Origin: Bradyrhizobium ontarionense
GTDB lineage: Bacteria > Pseudomonadota > Alphaproteobacteria > Rhizobiales > Xanthobacteraceae
Assembly (NCBI RefSeq): GCF_021088345.1
Contig: NZ_CP088156.1
Location: 868,001 to 932,000, forward strand
Reading direction: 5' to 3'
DNA: 64,000 nucleotides
A program made the translations under genes and the position numbers. Of the stretch, positions 49,844 to 59,897 are shown piece after piece (position 1 is the first letter of the stretch; every line of letters starts with the position of its first letter). The notes beneath the pieces are model-generated. The model ran no database searches. It was given only the letters and a program-made list of their open reading frames with translations, and had not been told where the DNA came from.

Positions 49844-52800
49844 TTGGCCAATACTGACAAATTGCAGAACGAACTTGATCGTTACGTGCGCAGCTATGTC
49901 ACTCGCGAGATCGTTCAATCTTCGGCTGACGCGAGCGCCGATCCACAGCTTGCTACGATTATTGGCAAAATCGCAGAGCGTCTGTCTGATGACAGAGAGG
50001 GTGTGATCCTCGACGTTGGCTGCGGCCATGGAACGCTGCTCAGTAGAATGGCTGAATTACCGCAGTTTCGGGACCAGATGACTTGGACCTATGCCGCGAT
50101 CGACGAGGAGGATAAACTCGATGAGATAGCCCGTCTTACACGGCATCTCGGAATAAGTCGTCGGGTCGAGCCGATCTCACTCGCGAGGTTCTACGAGGCT
50201 TGGCCCAGACACGGCTCGCCTCAGCTGGTGGTCTGCAGAAACGTTCTGCATGAACTCACGATGCCTGAAACTGCCCGGCTCCTAAGACATGTTGCCAGCA
50301 ATCTCGATCCTAAAGATGAATTCATTATCCAGGATTTGCTCCGCTTTCCCGAGAGTGAACGGCACCATGCATGCTGGCTTACGGAAAAGTTATCCAGCTG
50401 CGTCAAAGGCCACGGCTTCGAGACGGTGAGTGCGGTGCAGCAGGGCTCTCGCAGCGGAAACGCCTGGGTGAACATAGTTGCAAAGAACCGTCTGCAAGAC
50501 GTGCCTACGCGCGTTGAGTCGGAGCAGATGGTCGTTTCAGCACGACAGCAGCAATGGGAATTGTGGTCTGCCCTTGATCAGGCCGATCAGCGGAGCCTTC
50601 CTGACCGCCCGGAATTAATAACAGCGCTCGATCTAGATCTTCAGCTAGTTTCTCTCACCCGGCAATTGCGGAACGCGGGGGCTCTTAGCCTCAGCCTCGA
50701 CAAAGATGTTGCTCGCCGCGTTCGGGCGGCTGAATTCACCAGTCGCGTGGATGCGTTCGTACGCGCGAATAATTTGGTGAAGCGGACACCCGAGGTGAGC
50801 GTGCACTTCCGCGAGCGCGGCGAACAGCTTAACACTATGGAAGCTTTCTTGCGGGGGCCAGAACGCTTAGCGCTTGTATTTGGCGGCCGCGGCACCGGGA
50901 AGACGACCTTCGTCAACCATCTGCTGAAAGAGCGGCTTTACGAGAAGACGTTTGTCATGATCGACGGACGAGCTTCGCGCGGATTTTGGCCCATCGTAGA
51001 ACAGTTGTTCGCTCAAGTTGGGCTGAACCTAGCCGCTGAAGCACTTAGTGTCCTCGGAGATATAAATTTTGATAGGATCAAAGCGGCTATCGGGCAGTTC
51101 TTCAATCAGTTCGCCGCGCGAATGGTGCTTGTAGTTGACAATTTTGATGAGTTTGTCGACTCGAACGGTGTCATTTTTGACCGAGATATTGAGGATCTGC
51201 TGGAATATATCGTATCGAAAGAGACAGTGAAGGTGATTCTAACCTCAAGAGGCGAATATTTGCCTCCTGCCCTTCAATACGCAGGAATTTCCGGTCTACT
51301 GCCTAAGGTAAAGCTCGGGCGATACGGGACCGATGAGACGGTCGTTAATGTGCTGGACGACCATTTCGATCGAGGAAAGGCGAATTTATCGGAATACCCA
51401 GAAAAACTCATTCAAGCGATTGATAGGCACCCTCTGATCGCGACTTTGGCTGGGCATGTCCTCAATCGAAACGGACAAGGGGTGCTATTAAACGACCACT
51501 TCATTTTTGAGGTCCGACAAAAGCTTCAGGCAGAACTAACGAGCCGTTTGATTGACGATCAATCCCTCCCCGCTGTCGAGATCGCATCAAAGCTGCGGGT
51601 GCCAGTCCCGGTTCCCATGCTTGAACGACTCGCCCCAAACGAAGCAATTTATCGAGCCAGGGCTGCTGAAGTCTTGTACACTATTCCAGATAGACGCTGG
51701 CAACAGCTGATCTCATCACTTGGTTTATTCAGGAGGCAGACCGTCGACGATATGACGCTCGCCTCGCTGAATGAGCAAGATGCAGCAGACAAATCCGAAA
51801 ACTCAAACATAGCTGATGCATACGACAGAATTTACCGCAGCGACGACGATCCGAAATGGATCAGAGAGAGCTATTTTCATAGGATGCTATCCGGATCGAT
51901 AAATTCGGAAGATTTGGTCGGTTTTGTCGGGCAATACTATTTTCCAGAACTAAAATCGTCGGCTGCATATTGCTTCAGGAAGCGCGATTATTTCACGGCT
52001 CTGGAGCTCTTTGAGGCTGCAATGTCATTATCTGATCTGGACGAAACGTCCCAGATGTGGCGCGCGTCCTGCATGATCCGGGCCGGTGATCGCGAAGGCG
52101 AAAAGGAATATAGGCGCCTAGCGCAGACCTACCCCAACAATAACGGCATTCGCACCTCACACGTGGACGCACTGCTGAGCGTTTGTGAGGATCAGGCCGC
52201 GATCGACACTCTGACTAGCTACGATCTATCTCCGGACAAAAGCGAGTGGGTGGCGCAGCAGTGGGGCAGAGCACATCTGGGCCTCCATCACTACGAGGAG
52301 GCTATCGCAATCTTCAGGAAATTGCTTTCCGGGAGTACTTCGAATCCGTATTGGTTTACTTATCTCGCCCGCGCGCTTCAGCAATTTGGCGATCTCGAGG
52401 GTGCAATCGAGATTCTCCGCAAAGCGCGCAAGCGTTATCCGGAAAACGTCTCTATCCTGACCTCCCTCGGGGCTGATTTGGAGCGGATGAAATTGGACGA
52501 GGAGGCAATCGAAATCCTACTTCCTCTCTTTGAGGCTACTCCCCAAAATACCCGAGCCGCGCTGGCACTAATCCGAGTGCGTATTCGGGAAGGAAATATC
52601 TCTGGCGCTGAGGCGGTGCTGAAGCGAGCCAGGACCGATGTGTCTGTAGCGATGAAGCCATTCTTGATTTCTGCCGAGGCGGAGGTTCTAATGGCCCAAG
52701 GCCGACCCAGATCAGCGATTGAACTCTTGCGGCCGGCGGCGGTACGCGACGAGCATCTCATTGGCCTGCTTATGGAAGCCCTTATCCAGGAAATATTCAA

Positions 52801-53032
52801 GTCACCCGACACAGAAGGGCGCCAACGAGCCGTCCGGGACGCGCTGGCAATTTCAATACCCGAGCGCTGGCGAAAGAATGTCCCGATACAAGTGACGAGA
52901 GCGCGCCTTGCGATAGCTGCTCGCAATGAAGCTATGTTCGATCTGACAATTCAGAACCTCAATTCAACACTTATAGCTAGACCTGAGATCGAAAGACTGC
53001 GGGCTCAGTGGAGAGAGTCGAACTCGAACTAG
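49844..53032 (+). CDS. Methyltransferase-STAND NTPase-TPR fusion, NLR-like defence candidate
   Basis: 1062 residues, TTG start with GGAGG five bases upstream; a stop at 49793 limits longer forms. Residues about 1-215 are a class I SAM methyltransferase fold: VILDVGCGHG (54-63) is the SAM-binding motif and NVLHEL (133-138) the later acidic/His motif. Residues about 320-600 are a STAND-type ATPase: GGRGTGKTT (347-355), MVLVVDNFDEF (427-437) as Walker B, and VILTSRG (464-470) as the sensor-like segment. A helical region follows, then TPR-like repeats from about 700 to 1030. This is the effector-NTPase-sensor order of STAND immune proteins, but with a methyltransferase as the N-terminal module. 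GC content is well below that of the neighbours, so it is likely acquired. Other readings: a regulatory ATPase or an RNA/protein methylation machine. Confidence 0.82.
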   Translation: MANTDKLQNELDRYVRSYVTREIVQSSADASADPQLATIIGKIAERLSDDREGVILDVGCGHGTLLSRMAELPQFRDQMTWTYAAIDEEDKLDEIARLTRHLGISRRVEPISLARFYEAWPRHGSPQLVVCRNVLHELTMPETARLLRHVASNLDPKDEFIIQDLLRFPESERHHACWLTEKLSSCVKGHGFETVSAVQQGSRSGNAWVNIVAKNRLQDVPTRVESEQMVVSARQQQWELWSALDQADQRSLPDRPELITALDLDLQLVSLTRQLRNAGALSLSLDKDVARRVRAAEFTSRVDAFVRANNLVKRTPEVSVHFRERGEQLNTMEAFLRGPERLALVFGGRGTGKTTFVNHLLKERLYEKTFVMIDGRASRGFWPIVEQLFAQVGLNLAAEALSVLGDINFDRIKAAIGQFFNQFAARMVLVVDNFDEFVDSNGVIFDRDIEDLLEYIVSKETVKVILTSRGEYLPPALQYAGISGLLPKVKLGRYGTDETVVNVLDDHFDRGKANLSEYPEKLIQAIDRHPLIATLAGHVLNRNGQGVLLNDHFIFEVRQKLQAELTSRLIDDQSLPAVEIASKLRVPVPVPMLERLAPNEAIYRARAAEVLYTIPDRRWQQLISSLGLFRRQTVDDMTLASLNEQDAADKSENSNIADAYDRIYRSDDDPKWIRESYFHRMLSGSINSEDLVGFVGQYYFPELKSSAAYCFRKRDYFTALELFEAAMSLSDLDETSQMWRASCMIRAGDREGEKEYRRLAQTYPNNNGIRTSHVDALLSVCEDQAAIDTLTSYDLSPDKSEWVAQQWGRAHLGLHHYEEAIAIFRKLLSGSTSNPYWFTYLARALQQFGDLEGAIEILRKARKRYPENVSILTSLGADLERMKLDEEAIEILLPLFEATPQNTRAALALIRVRIREGNISGAEAVLKRARTDVSVAMKPFLISAEAEVLMAQGRPRSAIELLRPAAVRDEHLIGLLMEALIQEIFKSPDTEGRQRAVRDALAISIPERWRKNVPIQVTRARLAIAARNEAMFDLTIQNLNSTLIARPEIERLRAQWRESNSN

Positions 53033-53383
53033 AATACTAGTCGGAAGTGCGAGCCATCGCCCAAAATGTTTGGAAGCCGAATAGCTACGAATTTGGTCCG
53101 CGCATCTACGATGTCTGTTGTGGCACGTAGCTGCTGATTTTGAATCCTTGAGGCCGGTCGAAGCGAGGATGTCGCATTGGCGCCTTAGGAACACGAGCCG
53201 AATGATTGTCGCTAGTGTAGCGTGGAAATTGACGTTGCGTCGCGATCTCGCGGCAAGGGGACTTGAACGTCAAATTGATTGCGCGGGGCAAGAGATCGCC
53301 GCGCTGCTCCCGTCCGGCAGCAAGGTGCACGACGCGCTGCTCGTTGTCGGACTGTCGAGCCCCGCAGGCTCCCTCCTGGAGGA
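53033..53383. other. Spacer at the island's right edge
   Basis: No supported gene. The first 150 bases keep the low GC of the island, then GC rises. A stretch near 53260-53280 resembles the T-arm of a tRNA on the minus strand, but no full tRNA can be drawn. Confidence 0.45.
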
Positions 53384-54829
53384 TTACTGGAGTAGCTCAT
53401 CCGCCAGCTCGCCCAGCCGCTCGACGCTGCGCTCGATCCGGGCGCTCCAGTCGTGGCTGCAGCTCAGGCGCAGGCAGTTGCGATAGCCGCCGCTGGCCGT
53501 GAACAGGCTGCCGGGGACGAAGCAGATGCGCTCGCGGATGGCGCGGGCATAGAGCGCGTCGGCGTCGAAGCCGTGCGGCAGCTCCAGCCACAGCACGAAG
53601 CCGCCCCTCGGGTCGGTCATGCGGGTATCCCGCGGGAAGCTGCGGTCGACGGTGCGGCGCATGCGGTCGATGTTGTCGGCGAACAGTTTTCGGATGCGCC
53701 GGAGGTGGGCGTCGTAGCCGCCTGATGTGAGGAAATCGGCCATCGCCTTCTGCGGCAGCGCCGCGCCGCTCAGCGACAGCGCGAATTTTGCCGCCAGGAT
53801 CTGGTCGTGGCGGCGGTTGGCGGCGAGCCAGCCGATCCGGTAGCCTGGCGCGATGGTCTTGGAGAACGAGCTGCACAGGATGATGTCGGCCTTCGGACTG
53901 ATCGCGGCGAACGGGCGCGGCCGGTCCGCGCCAAAGCTGATGTCGCCATAGATGTCGTCCTCGATCAGCGGCACGCCGTGGCGCGTCAGCACCTTCGTGA
54001 TCGCAGCCTTGCGCGCATCGTCGGTGCGGTAGCCCAGCGGATTGCTGAAGCTCGATGCGAGCAGGCAGGCGGCGACGCGGCGCGCGCCGAGCGCCTTGTC
54101 GAGCGCTGCGACGTCGATGCCGCTGGTCGGGTCGGTCGGCAGCTCCAGCGCGCGCAGGCCGTGGGCCTCGAGCACCTGCAGCAGGCCGAAATAGGTCGGG
54201 GATTCGATCGCGACGGTGTCGCCGGGCTTGGTGGTGACGCTGAGGGCGATGTTCAGCGCTTCCGTGCAGCCATTGCTGATCAGGACTCCATCGGGCGGCA
54301 CCGCGTGGCCGAGCCGCAAAGCGCGTTCGGAGATCTGGCCGCGCAGCTCGGCATCGCCATGCGGATCGGCATAGACGTTGTAGTTCCGGCCATGGACGCG
54401 CGCGCAGCGGGCGAGATGGCGGTCCAGCCGCTCGGCCGCGAGCAGGCCGGCGCTCGGGACCGCACAGCCCAGCGGCGCGTAGGACGGATCGGTGGCGTAG
54501 GCGAGCACGCTGAACACGGGATTGCTGACGGAGACCTGCGTGGCGCGCTGCGGCGGCTGCGAGGCCGCCGGCGGCGGCCGCCGCGTGTGGGTCCGGCTGG
54601 TGACATAGAAGCCGGATTTCGGCCGCGCCGCGAGCACGCCGCGGTCCTCCAGCAGCCGGTAGGCCTGCAGGGCCGTGGTCAGGCTGACGCCGTGCTGCGC
54701 GGCAAAGGCACGCACCGAGGGCGCGCGCATCCCGACGCGCAGAACGCCGTCGTCAACCAGCGCCACGACCCGGCCTGCGAGGGCTTCGTAGAGCGGCAGA
54801 TCTGGTGTGCGCTGGTCCATACAGGCCAT
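53384..54829 (-). CDS. MocR/PdxR-family transcription regulator
   Basis: About 481 residues from MACMDQRTPDL (MDQRT at 54820 is equally possible). A GntR winged helix (LYEALAGRVVALVDDGVLRVGMRAPSVRAFAAQHGVS) is fused to a fold-type I aminotransferase domain with the PLP Lys in SSFSKTIAPGYRIGW. Such proteins sense PLP-linked amines and control a divergent target. Here the target is probably the aminotransferase at 54932. The sequence before residue 45 of the longer frame is unlikely to be translated. Confidence 0.9.
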   Translation of the reverse strand: MACMDQRTPDLPLYEALAGRVVALVDDGVLRVGMRAPSVRAFAAQHGVSLTTALQAYRLLEDRGVLAARPKSGFYVTSRTHTRRPPPAASQPPQRATQVSVSNPVFSVLAYATDPSYAPLGCAVPSAGLLAAERLDRHLARCARVHGRNYNVYADPHGDAELRGQISERALRLGHAVPPDGVLISNGCTEALNIALSVTTKPGDTVAIESPTYFGLLQVLEAHGLRALELPTDPTSGIDVAALDKALGARRVAACLLASSFSNPLGYRTDDARKAAITKVLTRHGVPLIEDDIYGDISFGADRPRPFAAISPKADIILCSSFSKTIAPGYRIGWLAANRRHDQILAAKFALSLSGAALPQKAMADFLTSGGYDAHLRRIRKLFADNIDRMRRTVDRSFPRDTRMTDPRGGFVLWLELPHGFDADALYARAIRERICFVPGSLFTASGGYRNCLRLSCSHDWSARIERSVERLGELADELLQ

Positions 54830-54931
54830 CCAACACGAAATCTGTTCTGGTGACAATTCATCTCGTCTGTATCTGTCATCCTCTGGCCTTGCGGCCGTAG
54901 CGTAGGGCGCCTCTGCTCCGGAGTTTCGCCA
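54830..54931. promoter_or_regulatory. Divergent promoter region between MocR and aminotransferase
   Basis: The gap holds ATCTGTTCTGG and a later CGTCTGTATCTGTC, a TCTGT word repeated three times. MocR regulators typically bind direct repeats in such gaps. No box is certain. Confidence 0.4.
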
Positions 54932-56068
54932 ATGCCTCACGTGCCCAGCCGTTTCCCGCACAACGACATCATGACCTTGACGTCATCAGCGGTCCGTTTC
55001 GACCTCGCCGAAAGCCTCGGTCCGGATCTCAGGCTGGGCCAGATATTTGCTGATGGCTTCGGGGCCGAGCTGGAGGATCTCGCACTCGCCTACGGCCCGA
55101 CCGACGGCAGTGCGGCGTTGCGCCAGCTGATCGCCGCGCGCCACGGCGTCGACGCGGACGACGTGATCACCACCGTCGGCGCCATGCAGGCGCTGTTCCT
55201 GATCGCCTTCATCCTCGGCGAGCCCGGCGCCGGTGTCGTGATCGGACGTCCGGTGTTTCCCAATGCGCGTAGCGTGCTCGATGCGGTGCGCATGGATGTC
55301 GTCGAGCTGCCGATGCGCTTCGACGACGGCTACCGGCTCGACGTCGATCGTCTCAGATCGTTGCTGACGCCGCGGACCCGCCTGGTCAGCCTCGCCTCGC
55401 CGCAAAACCCCTCCGGTGTTGCGCTGACCGGGCAGGAGGTGCGCGGCGTGCTCGCTTGCATGCAGGAGATCTGCCCGGACGCGTTCCTGCTGGTCGACGA
55501 GACCTATCGCGAGGCCGTGCATGGCGACGGCGACGCACGCCCGAGCCTCGTCGGTCTGGATCGCCGCATCGTCAGCTGCGCGTCGTTCTCCAAATGCCAT
55601 GGCGCGCCCGGCATCCGCACCGGATGGGTGATCACGCAGGATCGGGCGCTGCGCGCGCAGCTCGAGTTCGCCAAGTTCAACACGACCATCTCCAATTCCG
55701 TCGTCGACGAGGCGATCGCGCTGCGCATCATGCAGACGCTGGATCCCATGATGCGCGACCGGCGTCGCCATCTCGCTGCGGGGCTGGCGCGAACGGCGGC
55801 CTTCGTCGAGGCGCACGCCGACATGATCGAATGGGTCCGGCCGGATGCCGGCGCGCTGTGCTGCGTCCGGCTGAGGCGCGACGTGTTCGATGACGCAGCC
55901 GTCGTGCGCTTTCACGGTGAGCTTGCGGCGCGCGAGACGCGCGTCGGGCCGGGATCGTGGTTCGGCGACGAGCCGCGCGTCTTCCGGCTCGGCTTCGGCC
56001 TGCTCACGCTGCCGGATCTCGACGAGGCGCTCGGCCGTATCGCGCAGGCGCTGCGGCAGGCGGCGTGA
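54932..56068 (+). CDS. PLP-dependent aminotransferase class I/II
   Basis: 378 residues with GGAG upstream. Fold-type I: YGPTDGSAALRQLIAARHG, SPQNPSG, VDETYRE (catalytic Asp region) and SFSKCHGAPGIRTGW (PLP Lys). Substrate unknown. Divergent from the MocR gene, so probably its target. The C-terminal FRLGFG is normal for the family. Confidence 0.88.
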   Translation: MPHVPSRFPHNDIMTLTSSAVRFDLAESLGPDLRLGQIFADGFGAELEDLALAYGPTDGSAALRQLIAARHGVDADDVITTVGAMQALFLIAFILGEPGAGVVIGRPVFPNARSVLDAVRMDVVELPMRFDDGYRLDVDRLRSLLTPRTRLVSLASPQNPSGVALTGQEVRGVLACMQEICPDAFLLVDETYREAVHGDGDARPSLVGLDRRIVSCASFSKCHGAPGIRTGWVITQDRALRAQLEFAKFNTTISNSVVDEAIALRIMQTLDPMMRDRRRHLAAGLARTAAFVEAHADMIEWVRPDAGALCCVRLRRDVFDDAAVVRFHGELAARETRVGPGSWFGDEPRVFRLGFGLLTLPDLDEALGRIAQALRQAA

Positions 56069-56192
56069 CGCCGCGGGCGCAGATCGCGACGTGCTGACCG
56101 CAACGTGAGCGCGCTGCAGTCATGCCGCGTGCAGCCTTTTCCGGCGATGGGATTGGGCTACGATGATCGCAGCGTTCCCATTGCGAGGTTCC

Positions 56193-57359
56193 ATGCACGA
56201 TCTCACCCGCTGCGTTCAGCATCCTGCCGTGTCCCACCAAGGTTTTTCGTCGCTGGCGGTTCCGACCTATCGCGCCTCGACCATCGTCTACGATGATCCC
56301 GCAGCGTTCGCGCAACGACACCAGCGCGGCCTCGATGACTACATCTACGGCCTGCAGGGCACGCCGACGACGCGGACGCTCGAGGCGCAACTGACGGCGC
56401 TGCATGGCGGCGAGCGCACCGTGCTCGTTCCCTCGGGACAGGCCGCGGTCGCGGTCACGATGCTCGCCGTGCTCAAGCCCGGCGACAAGGTGCTGATTCC
56501 GGATCACGTCTATCCGTCGGTGCGCAGCCTGTGCGCCGATTATCTCGCGTCCCGCGGCATCGCACATGCGGTCTATGATCCCCTGATCGGGGCCGGCATC
56601 GCCGACCTGATCGACGCCGGCACCAAGCTGATCTGGATGGAGTCGCCGGGGTCGGGAACGATGGAGGTGCAGGACGTTCCGGCGATTGCGCGCACCGCGC
56701 AGGCGCGGGGCGTGCTCACCGGCTGCGACAACACCTGGGCCAGTCCGCTGCTGTTCAAGCCGCTGGCCCACGGCGTCGACTTCGCGATCGAAGCGCTCAC
56801 CAAATATGTCGGCGGCCATTCCGACCTGCTGCTCGGCTCGATCACGGTCAGGGATCTCGCCTTGCGCAAGGCGATCAACGAGGTGCTCGGCGTGCTCGGC
56901 ATCGGCGTGTCGCCGGACGAGGCGGCGCTGGCGCTGCGCGGCATCGAGACCATGGGCGTCCGCATGGCGCATAGCGGCCGCGTCGCGCGCGACTTCGCCG
57001 AGCGGCTGCAAAGCGCGGCGGCCGTCGCGCGCGTGCTGCATCCGGCGCTGCCGTCGTGTCCGGGTCATGAGGTCTGGACGCGCGATTTCGCCGGTTCGAG
57101 CGCCGTCTTCAGTATCGTCATCAAGCCGGAGTTCAAGGAGCGAATTGATCCGGCGCTCGGACGGCTTCGCCTGTTTGCGATCGGCGCCTCCTGGGGCGGC
57201 ACCCACAGCCTGATCGCGCCGATGGATGTCGCGGCCGATCGCACGGTAAGTCCGTGGAATGCAGCGGAGGGATTGGTGCGGCTCAGCATCGGCCTCGAGG
57301 AGCCGGGCGAGCTGTGGCAGGATCTGTCGCGCTTTCTCGATGCGCTTGCCGCCGCGTAA
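56193..57359 (+). CDS. Cys/Met-metabolism PLP enzyme (MetC/cystathionine beta-lyase-like)
   Basis: 388 residues from MHDLTRCVQ (an ATG at 56163 is in frame). PLP Lys lies in EALTKYVGGHSDLLLGS, with YGLQGTPTTRTLEAQL and VPSGQAAVAVTMLAVL as family segments. MetC-type enzymes cleave cystathionine. It follows the aminotransferase by 124 bp, so a joint sulphur- or amino-acid role is possible. Confidence 0.87.
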   Translation: MHDLTRCVQHPAVSHQGFSSLAVPTYRASTIVYDDPAAFAQRHQRGLDDYIYGLQGTPTTRTLEAQLTALHGGERTVLVPSGQAAVAVTMLAVLKPGDKVLIPDHVYPSVRSLCADYLASRGIAHAVYDPLIGAGIADLIDAGTKLIWMESPGSGTMEVQDVPAIARTAQARGVLTGCDNTWASPLLFKPLAHGVDFAIEALTKYVGGHSDLLLGSITVRDLALRKAINEVLGVLGIGVSPDEAALALRGIETMGVRMAHSGRVARDFAERLQSAAAVARVLHPALPSCPGHEVWTRDFAGSSAVFSIVIKPEFKERIDPALGRLRLFAIGASWGGTHSLIAPMDVAADRTVSPWNAAEGLVRLSIGLEEPGELWQDLSRFLDALAAA

Positions 57360-57426
57360 CGTATGATCGGCGAAGCCAGTCGTGACGAGCCCGCGGCAAG
57401 CGGCCGCGAGCTCGTCGACGGCAACG

Positions 57427-59721
57427 TCAGAAGCTGACGCTCAGCCGCGCGTTCAGCGACCGGCCCGGGCCCTTGACGGAATAGCCGTAGGCGGCGGACG
57501 AGCCCATCATCGACACCACCTTGGTGTCGACCAGATCGGCGCCGCCCAGCGGCAGGTCATAGGTCCGGTTGAACAGGTTGTCGACGCCGAGATCGAGCCG
57601 CACGTGCTGCCATTCGTAGCCGGTCCGCAGGTTGACCAGCGCGTAGGACGGCGTGGTCAGCTCGTTGTGGACCTGACTGACCATGTGCTTCGATCCGACG
57701 AGCTGAAGCTCGACCGAGTTGGTCCAGCCGCCGAGGTGATGGTCGAGCGCGAGCTTCGCGTTGACCGGCATCATGTGATAGAGGTCGACGCCGTCGGTGC
57801 GGCGGCCTCGGACATAGCCGACCAGGCCGCGGATCTGGCCGTGGCCATAGGTCAGATCGTCCCACACCGTCAGGCGACCCTCGACGTTGACTCCGTATAG
57901 CGTCGCGTCATGGTTGGCGAAGCGCAGATAGACGAAGCCGGTGTTGGCGGTCAGGTTGGTCGGATTGCTGGCGAGGCAGGTCGCGGTGCCGCAGCGGTCG
58001 ACGTCGATGTAGTCCTGCACGTAGCTCGCATAGGGCGTCACCTTCACGTCCCATAGCTTCTGTGCGGCATCATGCCAGCCGGCCGTGAAGCTGACCGTGT
58101 GCGCCTTCTCCGGCTTCAGGTCGAGGTCGCCGACATAGCCGTTGCCGTCGCCGAACCAGCCGATCATGTTCATCGCCATCGCATTGGTCGACCAGGCGTA
58201 GCGCTCGTAGAGGTTCGGCGAGCGCGTCTTGCGGGCGAAGCCGAGCTCATACTGGCTGATCGCGTTCGGCTCGTAGCGGACGAGCGCAGAGCCGTCGAGA
58301 TGCACGTCGGTCCGCGCGTGATCGACGGCGTTGAACGCCGCGGCATCGGCACCGTACATCATCGCATTGTAGCCGGCGACATTGCCGGTGTTCATCCACA
58401 CCACATCGTTGCGCAGGCCGATGATCGACGTCCATTGCCGGTCCCAGTGCCGCTCCCATTCGACGAAGGTGCCGACGCGGTCGCGCCGTCCGCCATTGAT
58501 GTTGATGAAGGCGTTGGGGCCCATCATCATCGATCCCGCCACCGGATTCCACCAGTCGTCGAGCCGGTTGAGCGCGAGCTCGTTGCCGACGCGCAGCAGA
58601 TCCTGGCCCGACACCGGAAGCGTCGCCTTGATCGCATAGCCGCCGTCGAGGCCCTTGGTGTCCATCGGCATGGACGCGACCTTGTCGGGGGCGATGAAGC
58701 CCATCGTGTGCCGGATCTGGTGCACGAAGGCGGACGCTTCGAGCATGCCCCAGTCGAACGTGCCTTCGTAGCGGCCATTGGCGAACAGGCCGCGGTTGTA
58801 GACCATGTCCATGTACTGGTTCACGTAGCCCTGATAGGGGATGAACTGGCCGCCGAGCTGGAAGGTAAAGAGGTTGCCGAAGGTCCGGCTGGAGATGCTG
58901 ATGGCGTGGTTCTGGGTCTCGTACAACGTCGACTTCACGGTCGAGCCGTCGCCGGCCTTGTAGTCGCGGGCGCGCACCCAGCCGCCGCTATAGGTCACGC
59001 TGGTGTCGCGATTGGCGACGGTGGCGGTCGCATCGACGCCATAGGCGTTGCCGTTGCTGCGGAAGAAGCTGGAGACGCGCGTGCTGGCGATCCAGCCATC
59101 GCCCGGTGCAAAGGCCGGCGGCGCGGTCGTGACGTCGATGCGGCTGCCGATGTAGTCGCCGCCGACCGAGACCGGCCCGATGCCGAGATAGGCGCGCATC
59201 TTTGCGATCATCGCCGGATTGACGAAGGACAGCGGTGGATTCATCTCGTTCGGGCAGGCCGGGGAGATCAGCATCGAATTGATCGCGACCTGCAGCCGGT
59301 CGGCGCCGAAGCCGTTGACGGCGGGCAGGCTGGAGACGCCGCCGGCGCCCCAGGCCGCACCGCCCGGCAGATCGGTGACGAGGCTCGCCGAGTCGCTCGA
59401 CGAGAGCGCGCGATCGAAGCCGGCCTGTGGCGGCAGCGTGCGGACCGCGGCATTCGGAGCGGTGTCGTTGTGCTCGGCGGCGGGTCCGGTGGCGCGTTGT
59501 GCCGGAGCGCGGGTCTCCTGCTGTCCAGTGGGCCGAGGCCTCGGTTTGGCCGTGCGGGGACGCGGTGGATCGACGGTCACCGTCGGCAGCAACGGATTGG
59601 ATTGGGCGATGGCTTGGTCCGTGACGGGACCGAGCAGGGTTGCCGCGAGCAGGGCGGGTGGTGCCAGCCCGGAGATGACGGGTGAGATGCGCCGTCGTTG
59701 GCTTGGTGTGCGGTTCGACAT
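57427..59721 (-). CDS. TonB-dependent receptor, possibly for copper
   Basis: 764 residues from MSNRTPSQRR; the longer ATG at 59760 is less likely. A signal peptide ends near AIA before QSNPLLPTV. A plug domain follows (SSLPAVNGFGADRLQVAINS), then a beta-barrel ending in ...LNARLSVSF with C-terminal Phe. The exposed region carries Met-rich patches (GSMMMG, NAMAMNMIGWF). These patches and the DUF2946 gene next door suggest an OprC-like copper receptor; ligand unproven. Confidence 0.88.
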   Translation of the reverse strand: MSNRTPSQRRRISPVISGLAPPALLAATLLGPVTDQAIAQSNPLLPTVTVDPPRPRTAKPRPRPTGQQETRAPAQRATGPAAEHNDTAPNAAVRTLPPQAGFDRALSSSDSASLVTDLPGGAAWGAGGVSSLPAVNGFGADRLQVAINSMLISPACPNEMNPPLSFVNPAMIAKMRAYLGIGPVSVGGDYIGSRIDVTTAPPAFAPGDGWIASTRVSSFFRSNGNAYGVDATATVANRDTSVTYSGGWVRARDYKAGDGSTVKSTLYETQNHAISISSRTFGNLFTFQLGGQFIPYQGYVNQYMDMVYNRGLFANGRYEGTFDWGMLEASAFVHQIRHTMGFIAPDKVASMPMDTKGLDGGYAIKATLPVSGQDLLRVGNELALNRLDDWWNPVAGSMMMGPNAFININGGRRDRVGTFVEWERHWDRQWTSIIGLRNDVVWMNTGNVAGYNAMMYGADAAAFNAVDHARTDVHLDGSALVRYEPNAISQYELGFARKTRSPNLYERYAWSTNAMAMNMIGWFGDGNGYVGDLDLKPEKAHTVSFTAGWHDAAQKLWDVKVTPYASYVQDYIDVDRCGTATCLASNPTNLTANTGFVYLRFANHDATLYGVNVEGRLTVWDDLTYGHGQIRGLVGYVRGRRTDGVDLYHMMPVNAKLALDHHLGGWTNSVELQLVGSKHMVSQVHNELTTPSYALVNLRTGYEWQHVRLDLGVDNLFNRTYDLPLGGADLVDTKVVSMMGSSAAYGYSVKGPGRSLNARLSVSF

Positions 59722-59897
59722 GAATGAACTCTGAAGGATGGTTGCGCAGCTTCTGCGCATGAGACGGGAGCAGGGCGCGCGCGAACGGCGCCCGGCAGTG
59801 ATGCGAGGAACGGTGTGCGTGTCAGACCGACCGTGGCGCGGTCAGGCGCGGATCGTCAGGCAGCGAAAATCCGAGATGATGAAGCGAGCAACGTCGC

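Noticed and set aside
53255..53290. tRNA-like T-arm (GTTCAAGTCCCC on the minus strand)
   Set aside because: No acceptor or anticodon arm can be paired around it, so at most it is a decayed fragment or chance.
58072..59685. Plus-strand open frame of 537 codons opposite the TonB receptor
   Set aside because: Shadow frame; the minus strand has signal peptide, plug and barrel.
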